Positions 8,340 through 17,512 of a DNA stretch of 64,000 nucleotides are shown in pieces. The stretch comes from Paenibacillus marchantiophytorum (GTDB lineage Bacteria > Bacillota > Bacilli > Paenibacillales > NBRC-103111): contig NZ_BMHE01000020.1 of NCBI RefSeq assembly GCF_014640555.1, forward strand, positions 58,480-122,479, in the 5' to 3' direction. Each line of letters begins with the position of its first letter. Position 1 is the stretch's first letter. Both the position numbers and the translations under genes were made by a program. The notes under the pieces were generated by a model. The model had not been told where the DNA came from. It saw only the letters and a list, made by a program, of their open reading frames with translations, and searched no databases.

Positions 8340-11069
8340 CTACCGCTGAATCCCAATCGTTACGATCTCACAGGGACCCACTGGCAGCGTCAAGCCGTCG
8401 TCTGCCTCTACGGCCAAACGCTCACCTTGTGTTTCCAAGATCGTACTCTTATAGAAATTTCGCTGCGGAAGTTGCGTGCGGACCTTAACCTCCGCATGCT
8501 GTGAACGCAAGTTGTACCAACGAAGCAGCAAATCGCCTGATGCTTCATTCATTTTCATTGAGGAGAAGGCTAGCCCTTCACCCTGCCATTGGAAAGGAGC
8601 ATATGTCGCAGCGATTCGACCATAATGGATGCCGGTTTGTGCCAATGTCCAAGGAATCTGGAATTGGTACGCAGCCGTATAAGCTTCATATTGTGCGCCA
8701 TCACCAGTGTGCGGGAAGATCGCCAAGCGAACCGTATGTTCCCCCAGACACTGAGCCTCCGGAGTCGGGAACAAGCCCCAATCGCCGAGTTCGCCAACCG
8801 CACGCAGAAGCGTAACGGCGATCGTATTCCGCCCATCGCGCAGAACTTCGTATTCGTTCAATCCGAGATTGGCAACGACCAAGCCCGCTCCCGCTTCGCT
8901 GACATCAACGAATGCCTGTTGATGCTGGGTATTGCTTGGGTTCTCCCACTCTGCAGCCGGCGTATTATCCCGCTGCACAACTTCAAACATCGAATCGACA
9001 TGATGCGTTTGCGCAGTCAGATCGGTTGGGAATAACATCCGCAGACGATGATCCTTCGCCTGATTGTTGAAGGATGACTCGATCTCAACCCCTTGTCCGG
9101 CGCGACTCAAGCTAACCACCGTGCGGATGCGCATCGGAATCATGCGCGTTGAACGCTGCGCTTGGCGATGCGGGTAGTAAACCAAGTCACGTTGTTCAAT
9201 CTCCAGCATGTCGTCGCCTGAGGCAGGAATTTCCCAGTCATGGACAATTTCGACGGAAGCTTGGTAGGCCGTATCTTGAAGCACACGGATTTGTGCTTGT
9301 AATCCGCTCGTCGTCAGCGGCTTTTCGCCATCCGGTTGGCGGAACATATACTCGTTGCCGATATCTCCGGTATTCTCGTATACACCCAAATCCCGGTACG
9401 TGCGGCCGCTCTTCTTATCCGTCAACGTGAATGAACCGTTATCTGTTATTTCAATCTTGATCGCAGCATTTTCCATTGCCCGCTCACCTGCGAACAACGA
9501 GGAATCAGCCCATTCAGCTTCCCTCTTCACCCATGCGTAAGTCTTCAATCCTAATGCCGGCACGTTGCCTGCTTCGAAAGTCAATCTTACTTTCCGGCAC
9601 ATATACGGCTGACGGAACTTGTCGTCCGGCAAATCATATCCGAATTGCAGGCCAAGATCCTCGACCGTGCATGGCAGAGGCTGCGAAGTCGCATCCACGA
9701 GTACTCGTCCTGTGATATCCGCCGCTTTGACAAAAGCGCTTGCTTCTTCCAGCGTATACCCATCTCGGAAATAGAGGCGTAAAGCATCGATCTCGATACT
9801 TACAACCCCCGAGCGTTCCCAACCCGACGTATTGAACACGACTACGGGCAGAGCACCTTCGCCTGCGAGCGTAAAGTCGGACGTATCGATCATATCCGCA
9901 ATGGCTTGCTTGCTGTCATCTACAATGGCTTCAGCAACATGACGGCTCTTATCGAAACGCGTGACCATTTCACGGTGTACTTCGTCCACGGAGCAGCCGC
10001 AGATGCTGTCATGCGGATGGTTTTGCATCAAGGTTTTCCAAGCATAAGTGAATAGATGATGCGGGTACTTCTCCCCGACTTTGAGGACATGGGCGAAAGC
10101 CGCCAGCGGCTCTGCCACTTTCTCCAACATCGCTTGTCCAAGCTGATTCATCTGTTTCAAATACACGCGCGCCGAAGCCGTATTGACAAGCGTTGACCAT
10201 CCGTCCGTCCGCTGGCTGCGCAGCTCGCCTTTGACCGTCGAAAGTTCCTGCTTGCCTGAACGCTGAACTGCCGCCAAGTAATCGTTAAAATTCGAATGAA
10301 CAAAGGTTGTGTCCGGGAAAAGCTCACTCGCAGCTTGAATCGCTTCCGGCAGATCCAACTGAACAGGTTGATGATCGCAGCCGTTCATGAAGAGCAGTTC
10401 GCCTGTGGAAGCGTATTTCTCAGCGTCCGCCAGTTTGCGTTCCCAATATGCTTGTGCCTCTTCCTTGTCAACCGGGATCTCATTACCGTTGGAATACCAG
10501 TTGGCGAATAGAATGCCCAGCACCTGGGAGCCATCAGGCCCCTCCCAAATCAGCTCCGAGAAGGAGGATTCAAAATCACCGTCGGAGACCGTATTATTGA
10601 ATCCCGTTGGCTTCACGCCTCGGCCGAACAAGGCATTCGTGATGCCCGACTGCTGCATCAATTGCGGCGTCTGACCGACTAAGCCGAACGTGTCGGGAAA
10701 ATAGCCGATTTTCGACACATCGCCATAGGCTTTCGCATCTTGATGTCCAATCTGCATATTGCGGACATTGGCTTCCCCGCTCGTCAAGAAGGCATCCTGC
10801 AAAATATACCAAGGTCCGATGAGAATGCGGCCATCCCGAATGAATTTGCTTAGGCGATCCTTCTGCTCGGGTCTGACCTGCAAGTAATCCTCCAGAATAA
10901 TCGTCTGACCGTCCAGGAAGAAACTGCGATAATTCGCATCTTGATCCATTTTATCTAATAAAGTATCTACGAGTTTAACTAGACGCACATGGTGCTTCTC
11001 ATAAGGTAAATACCACTCCCGATCCCAATGGGTATGGGAAATGATATGAGCCGTTCGCTTGGTACTCAT
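8340..11069 (-). CDS. GH38 alpha-mannosidase
   Basis: A 909-residue cytoplasmic alpha-mannosidase with no signal peptide. The GH38 N-terminal zinc site is clear: ISHTHWDREWYLPYE (His12 and Asp16 are metal ligands in the family), and IGYFPDTFG carries the nucleophile at about D126. The motif FMNGCDHQPVQLDLP and a second His region (QNHPHDSICGCSVDEVH) are also present. The all-beta C-terminal half is full length for the family. It would release mannose from imported alpha-mannosides; linkage preference (alpha-1,2, -1,3 or -1,6, or mannosylglycerate) cannot be read from the sequence. GAGGAG lies 9 nt before the ATG. Only 3 nt separate it from the GH-A gene upstream, so it is the last gene of the operon and is followed at once by a terminator. 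Confidence 0.93.
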   Translation of the reverse strand: MSTKRTAHIISHTHWDREWYLPYEKHHVRLVKLVDTLLDKMDQDANYRSFFLDGQTIILEDYLQVRPEQKDRLSKFIRDGRILIGPWYILQDAFLTSGEANVRNMQIGHQDAKAYGDVSKIGYFPDTFGLVGQTPQLMQQSGITNALFGRGVKPTGFNNTVSDGDFESSFSELIWEGPDGSQVLGILFANWYSNGNEIPVDKEEAQAYWERKLADAEKYASTGELLFMNGCDHQPVQLDLPEAIQAASELFPDTTFVHSNFNDYLAAVQRSGKQELSTVKGELRSQRTDGWSTLVNTASARVYLKQMNQLGQAMLEKVAEPLAAFAHVLKVGEKYPHHLFTYAWKTLMQNHPHDSICGCSVDEVHREMVTRFDKSRHVAEAIVDDSKQAIADMIDTSDFTLAGEGALPVVVFNTSGWERSGVVSIEIDALRLYFRDGYTLEEASAFVKAADITGRVLVDATSQPLPCTVEDLGLQFGYDLPDDKFRQPYMCRKVRLTFEAGNVPALGLKTYAWVKREAEWADSSLFAGERAMENAAIKIEITDNGSFTLTDKKSGRTYRDLGVYENTGDIGNEYMFRQPDGEKPLTTSGLQAQIRVLQDTAYQASVEIVHDWEIPASGDDMLEIEQRDLVYYPHRQAQRSTRMIPMRIRTVVSLSRAGQGVEIESSFNNQAKDHRLRMLFPTDLTAQTHHVDSMFEVVQRDNTPAAEWENPSNTQHQQAFVDVSEAGAGLVVANLGLNEYEVLRDGRNTIAVTLLRAVGELGDWGLFPTPEAQCLGEHTVRLAIFPHTGDGAQYEAYTAAYQFQIPWTLAQTGIHYGRIAATYAPFQWQGEGLAFSSMKMNEASGDLLLRWYNLRSQHAEVKVRTQLPQRNFYKSTILETQGERLAVEADDGLTLPVGPCEIVTIGIQR

Positions 11070-11072
11070 GGG

Positions 11073-14000
11073 TTAGCTCCTCTCAATATGGACTTCATCT
11101 GGGCGGTAAATGGAAATAACTTGCCCTCGTCTATCTGCGGCAAAGAGCACAGAACGCTCTTTCTCCAGGGTAAAAGCATATGTCGTCTCACTATCGGTGT
11201 CCCGAACTTTAACCGTGACATCCCAGGCAAATTCGGAGACAAATACATACAAGAAACCGCCCTTGAACCTCAGCTTCCTTCCGTAAACCCCAGCGATATC
11301 GCCTTGAATCCACTGCAATCCGCTGCTGCAACCCGCGGCATTCACCGCATATCGGTAAAGTGCCGCTACCGTGTCCATTCGGTCGTTTAGTTCCACTGGC
11401 AGCGGACTCCAAATCAATCGGCCATTGCCCAAAGGAAGATCGACAACACGATCCCCAGCAACGCCTGACTTCGCTTCCAAACTTCCAAGCCGCACCTCTT
11501 TTAACGTTTCAGCAATTCGGCGCCGACCATAGGAGACATGAAGCGAAGTACCATCCAGCTCAAGCATCTCTTCACGACGTACATTGTGAAGTTCAGCTTC
11601 ACCCAGCTCACCCTGGAGTCGCGGCATTTGCTTCCAGTACGCGTCCAGACTGATTGGACCTGTTGCCAATAATGTCGCACCTGTGCGCTTTACTATATCT
11701 ATCAGCTTATTCCATGCTTGTTCATCCAAATTATGCGCGCTTGGGAGCATAATCAGCTTCGCCGGCTGCTGCTCCAGCGCCTCCAAATGATACTCCGAAG
11801 CCGCGCGGAACGGCAGCTTCAACTCATACGACAGCACGCGAGTCATGGACGTCGTGGCATCGAACGCCAATTTTCGGTTGGAGAAATCGTTGGAATAAGG
11901 GAATACAGCCACGATATCTTCCAGCTCCCGCTCCTGGAATAAATCTCTGATCTCGGCCATAAAGCGGCCGAATTCATACGAAACATCCGCTTCCGGCTTC
12001 TCCGTGCCATCGGCACGAAGCGCTCCGATATGCGACTCGTTCGCGTTATCCATATAGAAATTGGTGTTCCAAATCCAATGAATAGCTCCCGCGCCTCCGG
12101 TTGCGAAGGCGTAGGCATATTTGCGCTCCAACATGCTGCGCAGCTCGATCTCCGAACGCTTAGCACGTCCATCCGGGGTTTCTACATACATAATGCCAGT
12201 CTCTTGAATGACATTCGGTTTATTCGCTGTTTTGGCAAAGATGCCATCCCAAACGAGGTTATCGTTCAACCACCACGAATGGACAGTTGTGTAATCCACC
12301 GCTTCTTCGTAGAAAAGCGGTGAAGGCCGCTGCGCGCCAAGCGCTTCATCCTGACCAACTACTACGAGATGTTCAGGCACGATTTCTTTGATTGTGTCAT
12401 ACAGCTGTTTGGCCCACTGGTTATGCATCTCCATGGAGAATAAGCAGTAATCCAGCCAGCGTGTCCCCTTTTTCGCCCGGTGCATATCCTGCACGTCGAA
12501 ATTGATGTCAGCCGCCTCTGGAATCGCCGCAGCTTCATAAGTCGGAAGCTGCACAGGCGTCATATTCCAGCGTTCTTGCAGCAGTTCGATGCTCTCATGA
12601 CGCTGCTTGAGCCACGTGATGAAAGCTTCTTTCTCATACTTATCCCGACTGGAACGAGGGCCATCCGAGAAAATCTGAGCTGGATCGAACATCGATGGCT
12701 CGTTGATCAGATCCCAATCCACATGAGTCGTTGCCTGATGTCGGGAAACGATGGAGCGGATAAACCGCTTCTGAGCTTCCACACTTTGCGGATCGAGATA
12801 GGGATTAACCCCTTCCCAAGTTTCGGGTGTGAAGGAGAAGAAGGTAAACGTCACCTGCAGCTGATGTTTTTTGGCCGTCAGGAGGAAGGCGTCGATGGCT
12901 CTCAATACTTCTTCTGAAGCATGGCCATCCACCTGCATGATATTACGGTAGGCGGTCCAAATGCCCGTACGAATCCAGTTGATGCCTGCTTTGGCCATTT
13001 GGGCCATATCCCGATCCCAGACATCGCTATTAGGCAGGAATAGGAATTTGCGAGCCACGTCGGACGTCATGTACGTCATGCCAACCACGGGCAGCGGACG
13101 ACCATCCTTGATGAAATAATCGCGTCCGCAAGTGATTGGCTGTCCCTCTGCGAGCAGTCCCGCATCATGCCCCCAGAATCCTTGGCGGAGATTACGCAGC
13201 TCGCCATCCTCTGAGGCTGCCTTGCACGTTACCCGATATAATCCTTGCTGTATATCAAGCGGTACCGGAATGCGCACCACATTGAATTCTTTGTTGACTT
13301 GAACGGTTAGACGATGAGTCCAAGCATCTTGTGTACCCTTCTCATGCTCGACACGAAGATCCAGTGTCCACGCCTTAGCGCTATCTTGATCCCCGATAAG
13401 TTGTGTCTGAATCGTCAGCATCGCGTGCTCGCCAGGTTCATAACTGGCATAATTCGGCTTAATCCACAGCTCCGTCACACCGCTCGCACAGAATCTCGCC
13501 CATTGGACCAAGCTCTGCGCACCGCCTTCGCTCCAGAACGAGGGACTCAGCGGCACATTGACGAACATCCACCGCGAACCGATAAACACACCGCGCGAGT
13601 TCTCCCATAGGACGACAGGAGCCGCTACTTCGCGGCCTGTCTTGCCGATGCTCTTCAGCAAGGGATAAATCTGCGTGCTCATCGTACCCGCCGCGCCCAT
13701 CTGATGAGGCAAATCACTGTCACGCGTCGTATGCGGCACCATATTCCAAGTATCAGCAAGCGCGAATAAGGATTCTTCCCCTTGCAGCAGCGGTAAAGTT
13801 TTTAATGCGCTATAGGAACGGATTGGTGTACCTTCAACTCGCAGAATTTCATGAATATGCAGCTGCTGGTGGTAGCCAGTCTGCTCAGATTCCACCTGCC
13901 AATTCTCGTCTTCCCAGCGGACAGGGCGCTTGAAGGCTGCGCCGCCAATACTCAGCAGGCCGCCGCCGCGCTGCAAGAACGCCAGAATATCAGGCCACGC

Positions 14001-14186
14001 CTCTTTCGGGAAATACGGCGCATGCAAATTGACGAAACATCCGCCAACTGCTGCTCGCAGTGCCTCTCCAAGTGCATGGGCACCTACCACAACCGCCCCT
14101 TGCGCCGTCAATTGCTCGATATGCACATCGCTAAATGAGCTGCTCGGGAATCCGGGTTCATGGAATATAAGGACAGGACGACTCAT
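11073..14186 (-). CDS. Clan GH-A glycoside hydrolase with GATase-like flanking domains
   Basis: A 1,037-residue cytoplasmic enzyme. The start is the ATG of an ATGA overlap with the GH125 stop, with AAGGATGG upstream; an in-frame ATG at 14252 lies inside GH125. Residues about 1-90 resemble a class I glutamine-amidotransferase fold (PVLIFHEPGFP, GGCFVNLHAPYF, FLQRGGGLLSIGG). A beta-sandwich follows (about 240-340), then a TIM barrel (about 365-770) with acid/base in VDWDLINEPS (E496) and nucleophile in NVIQETG (E662). A second GATase/GH42-trimer-like domain is at about 790-910. The architecture recalls GH5/GH42-type beta-galactosidase or beta-mannosidase relatives. Position between two alpha-mannosidases suggests a beta-mannoside or the core of an N-glycan-like substrate, but specificity is unknown. 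Confidence 0.78.
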   Translation of the reverse strand: MSRPVLIFHEPGFPSSSFSDVHIEQLTAQGAVVVGAHALGEALRAAVGGCFVNLHAPYFPKEAWPDILAFLQRGGGLLSIGGAAFKRPVRWEDENWQVESEQTGYHQQLHIHEILRVEGTPIRSYSALKTLPLLQGEESLFALADTWNMVPHTTRDSDLPHQMGAAGTMSTQIYPLLKSIGKTGREVAAPVVLWENSRGVFIGSRWMFVNVPLSPSFWSEGGAQSLVQWARFCASGVTELWIKPNYASYEPGEHAMLTIQTQLIGDQDSAKAWTLDLRVEHEKGTQDAWTHRLTVQVNKEFNVVRIPVPLDIQQGLYRVTCKAASEDGELRNLRQGFWGHDAGLLAEGQPITCGRDYFIKDGRPLPVVGMTYMTSDVARKFLFLPNSDVWDRDMAQMAKAGINWIRTGIWTAYRNIMQVDGHASEEVLRAIDAFLLTAKKHQLQVTFTFFSFTPETWEGVNPYLDPQSVEAQKRFIRSIVSRHQATTHVDWDLINEPSMFDPAQIFSDGPRSSRDKYEKEAFITWLKQRHESIELLQERWNMTPVQLPTYEAAAIPEAADINFDVQDMHRAKKGTRWLDYCLFSMEMHNQWAKQLYDTIKEIVPEHLVVVGQDEALGAQRPSPLFYEEAVDYTTVHSWWLNDNLVWDGIFAKTANKPNVIQETGIMYVETPDGRAKRSEIELRSMLERKYAYAFATGGAGAIHWIWNTNFYMDNANESHIGALRADGTEKPEADVSYEFGRFMAEIRDLFQERELEDIVAVFPYSNDFSNRKLAFDATTSMTRVLSYELKLPFRAASEYHLEALEQQPAKLIMLPSAHNLDEQAWNKLIDIVKRTGATLLATGPISLDAYWKQMPRLQGELGEAELHNVRREEMLELDGTSLHVSYGRRRIAETLKEVRLGSLEAKSGVAGDRVVDLPLGNGRLIWSPLPVELNDRMDTVAALYRYAVNAAGCSSGLQWIQGDIAGVYGRKLRFKGGFLYVFVSEFAWDVTVKVRDTDSETTYAFTLEKERSVLFAADRRGQVISIYRPDEVHIERS

Positions 14187-15502
14187 AGAAGACCATCCTT
14201 CATCGCTTGATAAACTAACTGAGAGAACAGGCTGTTCGACCATGCAAACCATTTGCGCGTGAAAATCGTTGGATCATCGACGTGAAAACCTTCATGCATG
14301 AATCCTGTATCGGCATCTGTCGCTTCCAGCATCGCTATCATCGCCAGCTTCTCTTCCGCCGTCGATGCCGTAATGCCTTGCATGGACAGAGCCATATGCC
14401 AAATGTAGTCGTCCGGCGTATGCGGACTGCCGATTCCTCGAGCTACCTTGCCTTCGAAATAAAACGGGTTCTCTTTGCTAAGCGCAAAGCGCCTTGTGTT
14501 TTGATAAATAGGGTCGTCCGCGGCCACATAGCCTAAGTAGGGAATCGACATCAGACCCGGAGTCCCTGCATCATCCATGAGGCAGTAATTGCCGAAGCCG
14601 TCAGTTTCATAGGCATAAATAGGACCAAATGTCGGATGACGATAAATCCCATACAATTGAATCCCATGATCAATGTCCGCTTCCAGAGCTTTGAGTTGTG
14701 CCAGGAAATCCATATCCCGGAACACCCATTCCGCGAATTCTTGCATATGGCGCAGGGCAACTACCGCGAACATATTCGCTGGAATGTTGTAGTGAAAGTC
14801 ACACGCATCATCGCTGGAACGAAAGCCTGACCACACCATCCCCGTATAATTCACCGGCATTCCCAAACCATTATTGCGCAGAGAATCGGTCGGTATCCCG
14901 TTATTGCGGGTAAACCGATAAGGCGACTGTTCGAAGTGATGCTGTTCGGTTAGGAACAACTCATAAATCTTAACCATCGCTGCTTTAAAGCCAGCATCAA
15001 AAATATCCGTCAATTCGGTTTCCTTCCAATACGCATAAGCCAAGCGCATCGAGAAGCACAAGGAATCGAGCTCAAATTTACGCTCCCATACCCATGGCGA
15101 CATCTCCGTTTGATCTGCCTTGTTCCAATGCCAGTCATTGGCCGACTCATTAAACGCATTCGCATACGGATCGATGTGGATGTACTGAATATGACGCTTA
15201 ATTAAACCGCTAATGATGCGCTGAAGATCCGTATCTTCTTTGGCAAAAGGCACGTAATGCATGACCTGTTCGACAGAATCACGCAGCCAGGACGCCGGAA
15301 TATCTCCCGTGATTACGAAAGTGGTGCCATCTGGCATCAACTTAGTTGTCGTTTCTAATGTATTGGGAAAACAATTTTTAAATAATTGCAAAAGTTTAGG
15401 GCGATGCGCCAGCTTTTCTTCAGCTTCCAACAAGACATCTTGAATGGCTTGTGGCAGTTCCAGCTTGGGCATCGGAATTTTCGGCAGTCTGAATTGTTCC
15501 AT
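14183..15502 (-). CDS. GH125 exo-alpha-1,6-mannosidase
   Basis: A 439-residue protein with the GH125 (MUG157-like) signature TGDIPASWLRDSVEQVMHYV near residues 65-84, IHIDPYANAFNESAND, and QTEMSPWVWERKFELDSLCF. It forms an (alpha/alpha)6 barrel with an inverting mechanism in known members, cutting terminal alpha-1,6-mannose. There is no signal peptide, so it works inside the cell on imported oligosaccharides. Length is normal for the family. GTGGAGG lies 7-8 nt before the ATG. It follows the permease gene by 46 bp and overlaps the next gene by ATGA, so it belongs to the same transcript. Known GH125 enzymes often sit with GH38 genes, which supports the call. Confidence 0.92.
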   Translation of the reverse strand: MEQFRLPKIPMPKLELPQAIQDVLLEAEEKLAHRPKLLQLFKNCFPNTLETTTKLMPDGTTFVITGDIPASWLRDSVEQVMHYVPFAKEDTDLQRIISGLIKRHIQYIHIDPYANAFNESANDWHWNKADQTEMSPWVWERKFELDSLCFSMRLAYAYWKETELTDIFDAGFKAAMVKIYELFLTEQHHFEQSPYRFTRNNGIPTDSLRNNGLGMPVNYTGMVWSGFRSSDDACDFHYNIPANMFAVVALRHMQEFAEWVFRDMDFLAQLKALEADIDHGIQLYGIYRHPTFGPIYAYETDGFGNYCLMDDAGTPGLMSIPYLGYVAADDPIYQNTRRFALSKENPFYFEGKVARGIGSPHTPDDYIWHMALSMQGITASTAEEKLAMIAMLEATDADTGFMHEGFHVDDPTIFTRKWFAWSNSLFSQLVYQAMKDGLL

Positions 15503-15548
15503 GGTAAATCCTCCACATCTCTATAGTCCACGAAGTTGGTTACAGCAC

Positions 15549-16469
15549 TTACTCTTTTACAGCACCGATCGTCAAGCCTTGAATAAAGTAGCGCTGGAAG
15601 AACGGATAGGCGAAAATAATCGGTCCAGTCGCAAGCACAACCATAGCCATCCGCGAAGTATCCTGCGGCAGCGATTGCAGCAAGCCTATGCCAACCGACG
15701 GGTTGCTCGTGTTCTGGAGCAGAAACTGCATACTGTTCTCAATCCGCATCAGCATCGATTGCAGCGGCACCAAATTCGGCGTGTCGATGTACAGCAGCGC
15801 ATTGAACCAATCATTCCAGTACCCCAAGGTACTGAATAACCCGATCGTCGCCAGCCCTGGCAGGGATAGCGGCAGCACGAGCCTGACGAAGATACCGAAT
15901 TCGCCGGCTCCGTCAATTTTGCCGGATTCAATAATAGCATCCGGTACGGATGTAACAAAAAAAGTACGCATAATCATGATATAGAAGGCGTTGCCCGCTA
16001 ATGGCAGAACCAAAGCCCACAGGGAATCCTTGAGCCCGAGCAATTGTGTCATGACAATATAAGTCGGCACTAATCCACCGTTGAAAAGCATCGTAAAAAA
16101 GGCGAAGAAGCCAAAGAAATTACGGAATTTAAAGCTTTTCCGGGAAATCGCATAGGCGAACGTAGCGGTGAGAATCAAGCTGACAAGCGTACCTACGACC
16201 GTCACAAGGATCGTGACCCCATAGGACATCAGCAGTTGATCGCCAGCTTTGAAGAGATACCGGTACGCTTCCAGGCTCCATTTCTCCGGGATGATGCGAT
16301 ATCCGTTCGTATTCAGCGATTTCTCATCGGTGAACGAAATAATCGTCACAAACAGAAACGGGAACACACAGGCAATGGTAAAAAGACCCGCGGCCACATG
16401 AGCGAACACATTCAACAAGGGCGGTAATTTATGAAAATCTTGTTTTTTCATCGCTTTGACAGCATTCAT
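15549..16469 (-). CDS. ABC sugar importer permease, LplC type
   Basis: A 306-residue inner-membrane permease of the CUT1 family. About six transmembrane helices are visible, starting with PLLNVFAHVAAGLFTIACVFPFLFVTIISF. The coupling-helix (EAA) motif is ESGKIDGAGEFGIFVRLVLPLSLPG. The start ENA-side form MNAVKAMKKQDF has AAAGGAGG upstream. It pairs with the permease encoded 29 bp upstream and the lipoprotein before that. No ATPase gene is nearby, as usual for this group, where a shared MsmX-like ATPase serves many importers. The likely cargo is a manno-oligosaccharide, inferred from the mannosidase genes in the operon. Confidence 0.9.
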   Translation of the reverse strand: MNAVKAMKKQDFHKLPPLLNVFAHVAAGLFTIACVFPFLFVTIISFTDEKSLNTNGYRIIPEKWSLEAYRYLFKAGDQLLMSYGVTILVTVVGTLVSLILTATFAYAISRKSFKFRNFFGFFAFFTMLFNGGLVPTYIVMTQLLGLKDSLWALVLPLAGNAFYIMIMRTFFVTSVPDAIIESGKIDGAGEFGIFVRLVLPLSLPGLATIGLFSTLGYWNDWFNALLYIDTPNLVPLQSMLMRIENSMQFLLQNTSNPSVGIGLLQSLPQDTSRMAMVVLATGPIIFAYPFFQRYFIQGLTIGAVKE

Positions 16470-16498
16470 AGCCAGTTCCTCCTTTCCACAATCCTAGG

Positions 16499-17437
16499 TT
16501 AAAAGAGTGCATTGTCTTTATCAAATTTTCTAACGACATAGTTCGAAGTCATCACGAGAGTGAAGCCGATCACAGACTGATACAATCCAGCCGCTGTACT
16601 CATGCCGATTTCTCCTGTAGATTTAAGGCCGCGGTATACGTACGTATCGATAACATTTGTTACGGGGTATAACGTCCCTGAATCTCTAGGCACTTGCAGG
16701 AACAAACCAAAGTCAGCATAAAAAATTCGTCCGATCGCCAGCAGCGTCAGAATTGTCATTAATGGTTTTAACATGGGGAAGGTAATGTTGCGGATTTGCT
16801 GCCATTTGCTCGCGCCGTCAATCATGGCTGCTTCATAAAGCGATTTATCGATCCCCATGATCGCCGCCAAATACACAACACTGCTGTAACCGACTGATTT
16901 CCAGAGGTAAACGAGAACAATGATAAGCGGCCAATACGTCTTGTCGTTGTACCAACGAATCGGATCCACGCCAAACCAGGGAAGTATATGATTAAGCATT
17001 CCTTTATCCACACTTAGGAAACTGAATACGAAATAGCCAACGATGACCCATGATAAGAAGTAGGGCATGAACATACCTGTTTGATAAAGCTTAGCAAGCT
17101 TTTTATTCGTAATTTCGGATAACACAATGGCAAGTCCAACGGACAGCACCAGACCTGCAATAATGAACACAATATTGTATAGCAAGGTGTTGCGCGTAAT
17201 GATATAAGCGTCATTCGTACTAAAAAGAAATTTGAAGTTCTGTAAGCCAACCCACTTGCTCTCCACAATACTTGCCCAAAAACCATCACGGCTGTAACGG
17301 TACTGCTTGAAAGCAATCACCATGCCTGCCATCGGTAAATAAGAGAAGAACAGGAACCAAAGTGTTGCCGGTAATGCCATGAGCAGCAGCACTCTGCTTT
17401 GTTTAACATCTTTGAAAAAAGTTCCTATTCTGTTCAT
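16499..17437 (-). CDS. ABC sugar importer permease, LplB type
   Basis: A 312-residue permease partner with about six transmembrane helices (first: LLLMALPATLWFLFFSYLPMAGMVIAF) and the EAA motif YEAAMIDGASKWQQIRNITFPML. The start is the ATG at 17437 with AAGGGG upstream; an in-frame ATG at 17467 has none. It is of the LplB/YtlB type that carries a SYLPMAGMVIAFKQY first loop. It is separated from the binding-protein gene by a 75-bp gap holding a hairpin that probably reduces its expression relative to the binding protein. Confidence 0.9.
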   Translation of the reverse strand: MNRIGTFFKDVKQSRVLLLMALPATLWFLFFSYLPMAGMVIAFKQYRYSRDGFWASIVESKWVGLQNFKFLFSTNDAYIITRNTLLYNIVFIIAGLVLSVGLAIVLSEITNKKLAKLYQTGMFMPYFLSWVIVGYFVFSFLSVDKGMLNHILPWFGVDPIRWYNDKTYWPLIIVLVYLWKSVGYSSVVYLAAIMGIDKSLYEAAMIDGASKWQQIRNITFPMLKPLMTILTLLAIGRIFYADFGLFLQVPRDSGTLYPVTNVIDTYVYRGLKSTGEIGMSTAAGLYQSVIGFTLVMTSNYVVRKFDKDNALF

Positions 17438-17472
17438 ACAATCACCCCTTCGCTGATGACAAGACAAAGATC

Positions 17473-17495
17473 AGGTGAATGCAGAACATTCACCT
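17473..17495 (-). terminator. Intercistronic hairpin between binding protein and permease
   Basis: AGGTGAATG and CATTCACCT form a perfect 9-bp stem with a CAGAA loop (plus-strand reading). No T run follows, so it is more likely an mRNA-stabilising or processing hairpin than a full terminator. Such hairpins commonly raise the level of the binding protein above that of the permeases. Confidence 0.55.
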
Positions 17496-17512
17496 CATCC
17501 TTAAACTTGCCT

